The notes beneath the pieces are model-generated. The model was given only the letters and a program-made list of their open reading frames with translations, made no database searches and was not told where the DNA came from. Positions 1 through 5,050 of a stretch of DNA of 5,851 bases are shown one piece after another. Location: contig JASHVU010000216.1 in assembly GCA_030044455.1 (NCBI GenBank), forward strand, positions 1 through 5,851. Direction: 5' to 3'. The position numbers and the translations under genes are program-made. The stretch comes from Acidobacteriaceae bacterium (GTDB lineage Bacteria; Acidobacteriota; Terriglobia; Terriglobales; Acidobacteriaceae). The number at the start of each line of letters is the position of its first letter. Position 1 is the stretch's first letter.

Positions 1-100
1 AATGCCGCGCAGCCCGTCAAGCTCTGGGATATACGCTGGCAGCCAAGTTGGGCGTTGGATCGACAAGAAACCAGATTAAGGCATCCGACTTCGCGGAGAG

Positions 101-219
101 CCAGTAGCCAATAGCCGATAGCCAGTAGGCTGCAGCAAGACCCAAGACGCTAGAAGCCAAAAGCAAGAATCGGATCACTGACCACTGATTACCGATCACT
201 GATCACTGGCCACTGTTTT
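101..219. repeat. Degenerate 7-bp tandem repeat array downstream of proC
   Basis: Read in steps of seven from base 101, about 17 consecutive units stay in one phase up to base 219. The left block (101-128) has four close copies such as CCAGTAG and CCAATAG. The right block (171-219) has copies of the form CTGATCA, CTGACCA and CTGGCCA. The middle (129-170) is decayed, mostly C-rich starts with A/G-rich interiors, but no base is gained or lost in the phase. The array ends 2 bp from the proC stop. Phase and unit length are seen directly. Similar heptamer arrays are known in cyanobacteria as STRR sequences; a relationship is not implied. Function is unknown. The constant unit without spacers rules out CRISPR. 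Confidence 0.8.
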
Positions 220-221
220 TT

Positions 222-1073
222 TCACCCCGCGGCTAACTGTCTCGCCCGCTCCGTCGCCCGCATCACCGCCTTGATCAGCGTCACGCGCAGGCCGCCTTCT
301 TCGAGCTCGAGAATTCCGTCAATCGTGCAACCGGCCGGCGTGGTCACTTCATCCTTGAGCAGCGCGGGATGGTAGCCCGTGTCGAGCACCATCTTCGAAG
401 CGCCATAGGCCGTTTGCGCGGCGAGCTGCGTGGCGATGTCGCGCGGCAGGCCCACCTTTACGCCGGCCTCGGCCAGAGCCTCAATAATGATGTAGAGGTA
501 CGCGGGTCCCGAGCCGGAGAGGCCGGTTACGGCGTCCATGTGCTTCTCGTCCACCAGCACGGTGCGGCCAACGGTCTCGAATAGCCGCTGCGCGAGCTCC
601 ATCTGTTGCGCGCTCACGAAACGTCCCTTACACAGCGCTGCAATCCCCGCTCCCAGCTTCGATGGCGTGTTGGGCATGGCTCGGATCACGCCAATGTCGA
701 TCCCCGCCCCTTCTTCAATTGCGCGCGTCTTCACCGACGCCGCAAACGATACGATGGTCTTTTCGGGTGTCAGGGCCGGCTTGATCTCGGCCACCAGGTC
801 GGGCACCTGGAAGGGCTTGACGCCGATCAGCACCAGGTCAGCCTGCCGCACCGCTTCAAGGTTGTTCGTGCTTACGTCAACACCCCACTGTGCGCTCAGC
901 GCCAGTGCGCGCTCGGCCTTGGTCACCGTGGCGTGAATCTTGTCCGCAGCAAACAGGTTTTCCTTCAGGAACGCCTGCAACAGAATGCTGCCCATCTTTC
1001 CCGCGCCCAGTACGGCGATGCGTACATTGGGCAGTTGCGCGGGCGCCTGGCTCGCCTCAACGGCTATTTCCAT
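222..1073 (-). CDS. proC: Pyrroline-5-carboxylate reductase
   Basis: Catalyses the last step of proline synthesis, NAD(P)H-dependent reduction of 1-pyrroline-5-carboxylate to L-proline, in the cytoplasm. The 283-residue protein has the usual family length. A Rossmann dinucleotide-binding loop GAGKMG lies at residues 23-28 after a beta strand (RIAVL). The C-terminal dimerisation domain contains GLSGSGPAY in its first helix region and the family signature at about residues 236-258, centred on VTTPAGCTIDG (243-253). The ATG start is supported by AGAGGA four bases upstream (1078-1083). About 15 residues precede the Rossmann strand, a slightly long but plausible N-terminus. The gene is complete and has no intact partner on its strand within 200 bp upstream, so it is probably transcribed alone. 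No proA/proB neighbour is visible. Confidence 0.96.
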   Translation of the reverse strand: MEIAVEASQAPAQLPNVRIAVLGAGKMGSILLQAFLKENLFAADKIHATVTKAERALALSAQWGVDVSTNNLEAVRQADLVLIGVKPFQVPDLVAEIKPALTPEKTIVSFAASVKTRAIEEGAGIDIGVIRAMPNTPSKLGAGIAALCKGRFVSAQQMELAQRLFETVGRTVLVDEKHMDAVTGLSGSGPAYLYIIIEALAEAGVKVGLPRDIATQLAAQTAYGASKMVLDTGYHPALLKDEVTTPAGCTIDGILELEEGGLRVTLIKAVMRATERARQLAAG

Positions 1074-1097
1074 GTTGTCCTCTTGGTTGAACGGCTG

Positions 1098-1126
1098 ATT
1101 ATGGTCTACTCAACAGGATACGCGAA
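1098..1126 (-). promoter_or_regulatory. Possible sigma-70-type promoter for proC
   Basis: On the minus strand CATAAT (1098-1103) fits a -10 box and is preceded, with a 17-base spacer, by TTCGCG (1121-1126), a poor -35. It lies 25 bases upstream of the proC ATG and downstream of the 1140-1174 hairpin, a sensible place for a promoter. Only the -10 and spacing argue for it, so this is tentative. Confidence 0.3.
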
Positions 1127-1139
1127 TCGGCATGCCCGG

Positions 1140-1174
1140 CCCCTTCCTTGGTGCGTCCGACACCAAGGGGAGGG
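1140..1174 (-). terminator. Strong imperfect hairpin, possible terminator of the upstream two-gene unit
   Basis: Arms 1140-1153 and 1161-1174 pair over 14 positions around a 7-base loop: 8 perfect base pairs next to the loop (CCTTGGTG with CACCAAGG), then two G-T wobbles, one mismatch and three further G-C pairs. It lies 100 bp past the stop of the small gene at 1274-1681 and before the proC promoter candidate, where a terminator or processing element would be expected. There is no T tract after the stem on either strand, so a classical intrinsic terminator is not shown. It may instead be a structured leader or a dispersed palindrome. Confidence 0.4.
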
Positions 1175-1273
1175 TATGCTGAGGCCTCGCTCTTCTTCTT
1201 CGGCGCGCCGTCTGCTCGCGCCCTAACTAGGGGTCGTCTATATCGGACCCGCTTCGTCGGAGGTCTTCAATTG

Positions 1274-1681
1274 TTAATTCTCGATCCGCACGCCGGGCAC
1301 CGAGGGGTCTTCGAGGTGCAGTCCTTGGGCGACGATGGATATGATAATCTCTGTCGTGCCCGGGTTCTCGCCATTCCCAGAACTAATCGATAGCCTAAAA
1401 CAGTAGTTTCCGTCCGGTAGGAACTCCGCTTCCAGATCGTTGATGTAATCGTTCGGAATTGGTCCAGTGGGGTCAAAATGTATCGACTTCACACGAGAGA
1501 AGACCAACAAACCGTCAACAATGTTCTCGTCGTTGTAGTAGTCCCACTGACCGGATGCGCTCCTTATCCTCGAAATCTCATCGACCTGGATCAAGACGAG
1601 ACTGTTCCAGCCATCAATTGTTATGGACTTGCAGGCGCGATCACCCAGGTAAATCGTCTTGAGAAAATCAGTCGCAAGCAC
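1274..1681 (-). CDS. Small acidic protein of unknown function (possibly the family I recall as DUF6258)
   Basis: Encodes 135 residues from a GTG start. I chose GTG at 1681 over an in-frame ATG at 1729 because AGGTGA (1686-1691), a close match to the 16S tail complement, sits four bases upstream, and because the ATG would overlap the previous gene by 44 bp. The sequence has no signal peptide or membrane segment. It is rich in alternating hydrophobic residues, suggesting beta strands, and is acidic. Recognisable stretches are FLKTIYLGDRACKSITIDGW near the N-terminus, DYYNDENIVDGLLVF in the middle, and GLHLEDPSVPGVRI at the end. From memory this resembles a sparsely distributed family of short uncharacterised proteins; the DUF number is uncertain and no function is known to me. 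Base composition is about 47-52% GC in counted lines against about 63% in a counted line of the upstream gene, hinting at separate origin. Size and acidity are also typical of immunity proteins, but no toxin gene is visible. Confidence 0.75.
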   Translation of the reverse strand: MLATDFLKTIYLGDRACKSITIDGWNSLVLIQVDEISRIRSASGQWDYYNDENIVDGLLVFSRVKSIHFDPTGPIPNDYINDLEAEFLPDGNYCFRLSISSGNGENPGTTEIIISIVAQGLHLEDPSVPGVRIEN

Positions 1682-1685
1682 GGGC

Positions 1686-1691
1686 TCACCT
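1686..1691 (-). promoter_or_regulatory. Shine-Dalgarno overlapping the DUF885 stop codon
   Basis: Minus-strand AGGTGA contains the TGA stop of the DUF885 gene (1686-1688) and sits four bases before the GTG start of the small downstream gene. It decides the start choice there and implies that ribosomes finishing the first gene can re-initiate on the second. Confidence 0.65.
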
Positions 1692-3500
1692 CTCGCTGTT
1701 TTGTCGGTTCTGCCCTGCAATCCACGCATTCACCCGCGCTTCCAGCACATCCAGCGGAAGCGCGCCAGCGTCAACGATCTCATCGTCAAACGCCTTGATA
1801 TCGTATTTCGAGCCCAGAGCCTTCTCGGCACGAGCGCGCAATTCAAGAATCTTCATCTGCCCGATCTTGTAGGCCAGCGCCTGCGCGGGCCACGCAATGT
1901 AGCGATCGACTTCGGTCTGGATTGTTGTCTCATCGATATTCGAGTGATCGTGAAAGTAGTCCACCATCTGCTGCCGCGTCCAGTGTTCCGAGTGCACGCC
2001 CGTATCCACCACCAGCCTGATCGCGCGCCACTCGTCTGCCTCGAGCCTTCCATAATCCGAGTACGGATCCTGGTAGAACCCCGCGTCTTTGCCCAGGTGT
2101 TCCGCATACAGCGCCCACCCTTCGGTATAGGCCGTGTACGAATCAAACTTGCGGAACTCCGGCAGGTCGGTCAGCTCCTGCGCAATTGAAATCTGCAAAT
2201 GATGTCCTGGAACTCCCTCGTGATACGCGATGGCCTCAACAGCGTACAGGTTGCGGTCGGTCGCGTTGAAGGTGTCAACCCAAAGCTTGCCGGGAACGCT
2301 GCCGTCGGGCGTGCCGTGCACGTAATACGCGGGGGGCGCCGACGCGGCCATGTAATCGGGCATCGCTACCACCTGCAGCGGAGCCTTGGGCAATATTCCG
2401 AACAGCTCCGGCAGCTTGGCCTGCATGGGACCTACGTATCCTTTGTACGCAGCCAGCAGCGCATCGCCGCTCGTGGCCTTCAACTTGGGGTTGGTCTTCA
2501 GGCTGGCGCGGAAACTGGTCAGGTCCTTGAACCCCAGTTTCTGCGCAATCGTCAGCATCTCCGCTTCGTCGCGTTTCACCTCGTCGAGACCGATCTGGTG
2601 AATCTGCTCTGGGGTCAGATCGGTCGTCGTCTCGTGCTTGATCAAATACTGGTAGTAGCGCGGTCCGTCGGGCAGCGCCGAAATCCCCGGCTCGGTGCGC
2701 CCGGCGGGAATATAGGTCACCGTGAGAAAGCGCTGAAAACGCATGTATGCCGGCAACACTTCCTTGGTTACCGCGTCCAGCAACTCGCTCTTCAGCCGAT
2801 CCTGATCCGCGGCCGCAATCGACGCCGGCATCTTTTTGAGCGGCGCGGCAAACGGAGTGTCTTCCGCCTTTTCGCCCGTAATCTGCTTCACCTGGTCCAG
2901 CACCTTCTCCAGCAGAAACTTCGGTGGAACGCGCCCATCTTCAATCCCCAGCGACATGTTCGTGGTCACCTGGCTGAAGGCGTCGGGCAGCGCGTGTAGC
3001 CGCGCAATCCAGTCTTCGTAGTCCTTCACCGTGTTGAAGGTCAGTTGGCCGGCCAGTTCGGCGTAGTCAATCTGGATGCCGCCCATCTGGTTGACCGGCA
3101 TCTCCCACTCCTTAAACTCGGCGCCTTGTGCGTCATCAGTGAACTTGCGGATCAGCAGCTCCTGGCTTAGCTTTTCCTGGTCGCTGAGTCCCGTGGGATC
3201 GATCTCGGCAAGCTTCAGCAGCCAGTCCTGCTCGCGCGCCAGCCACGCGTTCTCGGCGCCGACGCTGAAGTCGGTTACCTTATCGTCGTAGCGCGTGTCG
3301 CCAATCGTCGAGGCAAACTCGGGATAGCGAACGAGGTACGCTTCCCAATACTGGTGAAAAATGTCCTTGAGCGCGCGCTCGCGGTCTTCCAGCGTGGTGG
3401 GAATCGTGTCTGGCGTCGCCGTCAACTTTTGCGCGCGCGCCAGCGGCGCAAAAAGCGCCGACGCCAACGCAAGAACTGCAAACCTTGAAACCGATCTCAA
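1686..3500 (-). CDS. Exported DUF885 (peptidase MA-like) protein
   Basis: A 604-residue protein of the usual DUF885 length. Residues 1-23 form a Sec signal peptide: basic MRSVSR, a hydrophobic Ala/Leu core, then a likely signal peptidase I site ARA before Q24. The mature protein should be periplasmic or outside the cell. The diagnostic motif HEGVPGHH is at 427-434, with further conserved stretches EGWALYAEH (460-468), DTGVHSEHW (499-507) and YIAWPAQALAYKIGQ (534-548). In this family the histidines and downstream glutamates are thought to form a zinc site of the gluzincin type; the substrate is not known, and peptidase activity is inferred. Zinc-ligand candidates are H427, H433 and E460 or E467. 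The start is TTG at 3498-3500: a TGA lies five codons upstream in frame, no ATG occurs before residue 134, and the signal peptide begins here. The gene is coupled to the small gene 4 bp downstream. Confidence 0.93.
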   Translation of the reverse strand: MRSVSRFAVLALASALFAPLARAQKLTATPDTIPTTLEDRERALKDIFHQYWEAYLVRYPEFASTIGDTRYDDKVTDFSVGAENAWLAREQDWLLKLAEIDPTGLSDQEKLSQELLIRKFTDDAQGAEFKEWEMPVNQMGGIQIDYAELAGQLTFNTVKDYEDWIARLHALPDAFSQVTTNMSLGIEDGRVPPKFLLEKVLDQVKQITGEKAEDTPFAAPLKKMPASIAAADQDRLKSELLDAVTKEVLPAYMRFQRFLTVTYIPAGRTEPGISALPDGPRYYQYLIKHETTTDLTPEQIHQIGLDEVKRDEAEMLTIAQKLGFKDLTSFRASLKTNPKLKATSGDALLAAYKGYVGPMQAKLPELFGILPKAPLQVVAMPDYMAASAPPAYYVHGTPDGSVPGKLWVDTFNATDRNLYAVEAIAYHEGVPGHHLQISIAQELTDLPEFRKFDSYTAYTEGWALYAEHLGKDAGFYQDPYSDYGRLEADEWRAIRLVVDTGVHSEHWTRQQMVDYFHDHSNIDETTIQTEVDRYIAWPAQALAYKIGQMKILELRARAEKALGSKYDIKAFDDEIVDAGALPLDVLEARVNAWIAGQNRQNSER

Positions 3501-3508
3501 CTGTGCAA

Positions 3509-3523
3509 CCTTTCAGGCGAAAG
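3509..3523 (-). promoter_or_regulatory. Weak Shine-Dalgarno inside a small leader hairpin of the DUF885 gene
   Basis: On the minus strand AAAGG (3509-3513) lies eight bases before the TTG start. The same bases form one arm of a 5-bp hairpin, CTTTC (3519-3523) pairing with GAAAG (3510-3514) across a 4-base loop. A weak ribosome site, partial occlusion and a TTG codon together suggest low initiation. The stem is short and could be chance. Confidence 0.4.
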
Positions 3524-3539
3524 CATCGCTTACCTCTTG

Positions 3540-3545
3540 AGTATA
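3540..3545 (-). promoter_or_regulatory. Possible -10 box for the DUF885 gene
   Basis: Minus-strand TATACT matches the sigma-70 -10 consensus at five of six bases and lies 39 bases upstream of the TTG start, giving a short leader. No good -35 hexamer is found at 16-18 bases upstream, so the promoter is tentative. Confidence 0.35.
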
Positions 3546-3858
3546 GAAAGACTCCCTTGGATGCATCGGAGTTAGCGGGGTCAGGAAAGCGAGTGAGCAG
3601 GTCAGTCGTTGGCTTAACTCTGACGACTTCGTCTGCCGTGAGAGCGGGAGACAGCGAATGCGAGTTCAGCGTGCATCATCACAGAGGTCGGGAATGCGGG
3701 CCGATGACTAACGGCAAGTGATTTGGCTTCTGTCAGTTGCAGCGCATCCATCGACTGATCTAATGAAAATGCGCGCAGCTGTGCCGCGGGAATACGGGGT
3801 ATTTTCAAAGGAAGGCCGATCAGAACCGGTTGGCGTGGCGAGGAGGTTCACACGCAAA
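3546..3858. other. Intergenic stretch with no supported feature
   Basis: This is the left part of the 586-bp gap between the divergent DUF885 and SnoaL-like genes. Short open frames exist on both strands, but none combines a ribosome site with a recognisable protein. An AGGAGG at 3841-3846 is not followed by a start codon at usable spacing. I see no tRNA-like fold, tandem repeat or recognisable insertion-sequence end. It may be decayed former coding sequence. Confidence 0.6.
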
Positions 3859-3903
3859 GGCAACGGTGAAAAACTGCGACCAATCCCAGGTTTTCAAGTT
3901 GCC
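3859..3903. repeat. Imperfect inverted repeat / stem-loop
   Basis: The left arm GGCAACGGTGAAAA (3859-3872) pairs with the right arm TTTTCAAGTTGCC (3891-3903). This gives two 6-bp helices (GGCAAC with GTTGCC, and TGAAAA with TTTTCA) separated by a small asymmetric bulge, with an extra CTG-CAG pairing inside the loop. It is the first of three palindromic elements in this gap. Its role is unknown: structured RNA, terminator-like element or a dispersed palindrome. Confidence 0.5.
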
Positions 3904-3914
3904 ACCCGTTTGCC

Positions 3915-3931
3915 CTTCAGCTAAGCTGAAG
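3915..3931. repeat. Perfect short palindrome
   Basis: CTTCAGC (3915-3921) and GCTGAAG (3925-3931) are perfect inverted copies around TAA. As DNA it could bind a dimeric regulator; as RNA it is a 7-bp hairpin with a tight loop. There is no T tract on either side to make it a classical terminator. It sits 12 bp right of the previous stem-loop and 13 bp left of the next inverted repeat. Confidence 0.5.
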
Positions 3932-3944
3932 CTCTTACCTTACG

Positions 3945-4055
3945 GCAATTCCTGAGTAAGTGTATTTTTTGGGAGCCAATGCCAGGTCGACGACTCCCTG
4001 ATGGTCGCGTCGACTTGAGGTTAGCGGTCTCGAGACACAGCAACTCAGGAATTGC
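3945..4055. repeat. Perfect 13-bp inverted repeat enclosing a second hairpin, upstream of the SnoaL-like gene
   Basis: GCAATTCCTGAGT (3945-3957) and ACTCAGGAATTGC (4043-4055) are exact inverted copies 85 bp apart. Inside, CAGGTCGACG (3983-3992) pairs with CGTCGACTTG (4008-4017) over ten positions with one G-T wobble. The right arm ends 16 bases before the Shine-Dalgarno of the gene at 4087. Two readings are possible: a folded 5' leader RNA if transcription starts left of 3945, or a 111-bp MITE-like remnant with terminal inverted repeats. I see no target-site duplication at the edges, which weakens the second. Confidence 0.6.
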
Positions 4056-4071
4056 AAAAGTCCCCAAGAAA

Positions 4072-4079
4072 AAGGAGGT
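4072..4079 (+). promoter_or_regulatory. Near-perfect Shine-Dalgarno of the SnoaL-like gene
   Basis: AAGGAGGT lies seven bases before ATG 4087. It fixes the start there rather than at an in-frame ATG at 3979, whose extra 36 residues would run through the inverted-repeat leader and match nothing in the family. Confidence 0.85.
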
Positions 4080-4086
4080 TCCCTCC

Positions 4087-4536
4087 ATGCCATCCGAAAT
4101 GTCATTTGATGAAATGGAAGCCATGGTCAGGCGAAGGTTCGAGGAGCTTGATCGAGGGAATTTCAGCGTGCTGGACGAGCTGTTCGATCCCTCGTATCAA
4201 CTGAACGTGCCAGGATTACCCGATCCTCTTTCGCTCGACGCAACCAAACGCTTCTACCAACAGTTGTATGCGGCGTTTCCTGATCTCAAGCACACCATCG
4301 TTGAACAGATGTCGGCGCGCAACAAAGCCGTTACGCGCTGGGTGGCCACCGGCACGCATAAGGGCAGCTTCATGGGTGTGGCCTCCACGGGCAATCGCGT
4401 TGAATTCAGCGGCATCAACGTATACACCATTGAACACCGGAAGTTTGTGCAGAGTCAGGTGAATTGGGATCTTCTCACGCTCTTCCGGCAAATCGGCGCC
4501 GCCAATCTGACTGCAAACCTCAGCGTTGATGCCTAA
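4087..4536 (+). CDS. SnoaL-like / ester cyclase family protein (NTF2-like fold)
   Basis: A 149-residue protein, a usual size for single-domain SnoaL-like proteins. An N-terminal helical part (about 7-33, with FEELDRGNFSVLDELFDPSY) is followed by the family's typical blocks: YAAFPDLKHTI (61-71), AVTRWVATGTHKGSFMG (81-97), the STG turn (100-102) and SGINVYTIEHRKFVQSQVNWD (108-128). The order matches the ester cyclase / SnoaL-like group (COG5485 type), where the founding member closes a polyketide ring by aldol condensation. Most relatives in non-Streptomyces bacteria have no known substrate, so a polyketide role should not be assumed, and no polyketide genes are nearby. No signal peptide is seen; cytoplasmic. 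It is the only supported plus-strand gene in the window, is apparently monocistronic, and has a strong ribosome site suggesting good expression. Confidence 0.88.
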   Translation: MPSEMSFDEMEAMVRRRFEELDRGNFSVLDELFDPSYQLNVPGLPDPLSLDATKRFYQQLYAAFPDLKHTIVEQMSARNKAVTRWVATGTHKGSFMGVASTGNRVEFSGINVYTIEHRKFVQSQVNWDLLTLFRQIGAANLTANLSVDA

Positions 4537-4585
4537 CCCTGATACGAGGCGGGCGGGATGAGGTTTCCCATAGGTTTGTGATTTT

Positions 4586-4597
4586 CCGCCCTGGCGG
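4586..4597. other. Small GC-rich hairpin in the convergent gap
   Basis: CCGC and GCGG form a 4-bp stem around CCTG in the 127-bp gap between the convergent SnoaL-like and VOC genes, flanked by TTTT on the left and CAAA on the right, which could extend it past a bulged C. It may contribute to termination in both directions, but there is no T run following the stem on either strand. Nothing else is recognised in this gap. Confidence 0.25.
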
Positions 4598-4663
4598 CAA
4601 AGGCAAGGATGCGGCGAGGAGGCATCTATTCTGGCGCCCGGTGGAGAATCGTGATGTCCCGCT

Positions 4664-5038
4664 CTATTTTTGCGTTGCGACGCCGAAGCAATGCGAAAAG
4701 CCATCGTCGTCGGTAAGGAAGAACTCGGACTGCCCGTAGTCTCGTTCTTCGACTTCTGAAACGGCGAAGCCGAGGCTCTTAAGGTGCTCGCGGGTTTCGT
4801 TGATATCAGCCGGCGCCCAGTAGAGACTGATTCCGTTGTAGTCGTCAGGCTTGACCGGATTGCCTGCGCGCCGGTTCAGCCAGAACCACATGTTGCCCTT
4901 GTCGAGCATGCAGCCAATCAACCGGCCGTCGTCGTACATCTCCCGGCTTGTCGAGAATCCGAGTCCTTCAACCCAGAAGCGCAGAGTCTTGTTGAGGTCG
5001 GCGCTGGGAATAATCGGGATGCAGGATTGAACGAGCAT
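4664..5038 (-). CDS. VOC-family (glyoxalase / bleomycin-resistance-like) protein
   Basis: A 124-residue cytoplasmic protein with the two beta-alpha-beta-beta-beta modules of the vicinal oxygen chelate fold. Module one runs from CIPIIPSADLNKTLRFW (6-22) with the family's LGF turn (26-28) to MWFWLNRR (50-57). Module two runs from ISLYWAPADINETREHL (70-86) to YGQSEFFLTDDDGFSHCFG (101-119), the usual place of the C-terminal metal or substrate-facing glutamate (E105). Members include lyases, dioxygenases and antibiotic-binding proteins; the absence of a clear histidine ligand at the start of module one makes a drug-binding or non-catalytic role as likely as an enzyme. Start ATG 5036-5038 is supported by AAGGAGG five bases upstream. 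It follows the permease by 10 bp and is almost certainly co-transcribed with it. Confidence 0.9.
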   Translation of the reverse strand: MLVQSCIPIIPSADLNKTLRFWVEGLGFSTSREMYDDGRLIGCMLDKGNMWFWLNRRAGNPVKPDDYNGISLYWAPADINETREHLKSLGFAVSEVEERDYGQSEFFLTDDDGFSHCFGVATQK

Positions 5039-5043
5039 AACTG

Positions 5044-5050
5044 CCTCCTT
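5044..5050 (-). promoter_or_regulatory. Shine-Dalgarno of the VOC gene overlapping the permease stop
   Basis: Minus-strand AAGGAGG shares two bases with the TAA stop of the permease (5049-5051) and lies five bases before the VOC ATG, indicating translational coupling of the two genes. Confidence 0.75.

Noticed and set aside
1..107. Plus-strand frames open from the left edge, for example one ending in KASDFAESQ with TAG at 105-107
   Set aside because: Could be the 3' end of a gene convergent with proC, but about 34 residues with no recognisable motif, and other plus frames open for similar lengths, cannot support a call.
17..199. Minus-strand open frame of 60 residues over the heptamer region
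   Set aside because: Its repeated YWLSA peptide is just the 7-bp array translated, which gives a 7-residue period. It has no family resemblance and no supporting ribosome site was found.
101..219. CRISPR array
   Set aside because: Units are 7 bp, contiguous and without unique spacers; no cas genes are present.
606..1226. Plus-strand open frame of 206 residues opposite proC
   Set aside because: Antisense shadow of a certain gene in high-GC sequence; arginine- and histidine-rich with no domain.
1201..1232. Palindromes CGGCGCGCCG (1201-1210) and CCCTA-AC-TAGGG (1221-1232) as terminators of the small gene
   Set aside because: Both are short, lack a following T tract on either strand, and are the kind of symmetry expected by chance in GC-rich sequence.
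2199..2999. Plus-strand open frame of 266 residues opposite the DUF885 gene
   Set aside because: Long antisense frame caused by GC-rich codon structure; low-complexity R/Q/H-rich product with no recognisable fold.
3614..3808. Minus-strand 64-residue frame in the large intergenic gap
   Set aside because: Starts with TTG, has no clear ribosome site and resembles nothing I know.
3979..4086. N-terminal extension of the SnoaL-like protein from ATG 3979
   Set aside because: The extra residues run through the inverted-repeat leader and are not family-like; the strong AAGGAGGT seven bases before ATG 4087 settles the start.
4216..4704. Minus-strand 162-residue frame across the SnoaL-like gene and the convergent gap
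   Set aside because: Antisense to a well-supported gene and overlapping the VOC 3' end; no domain features.
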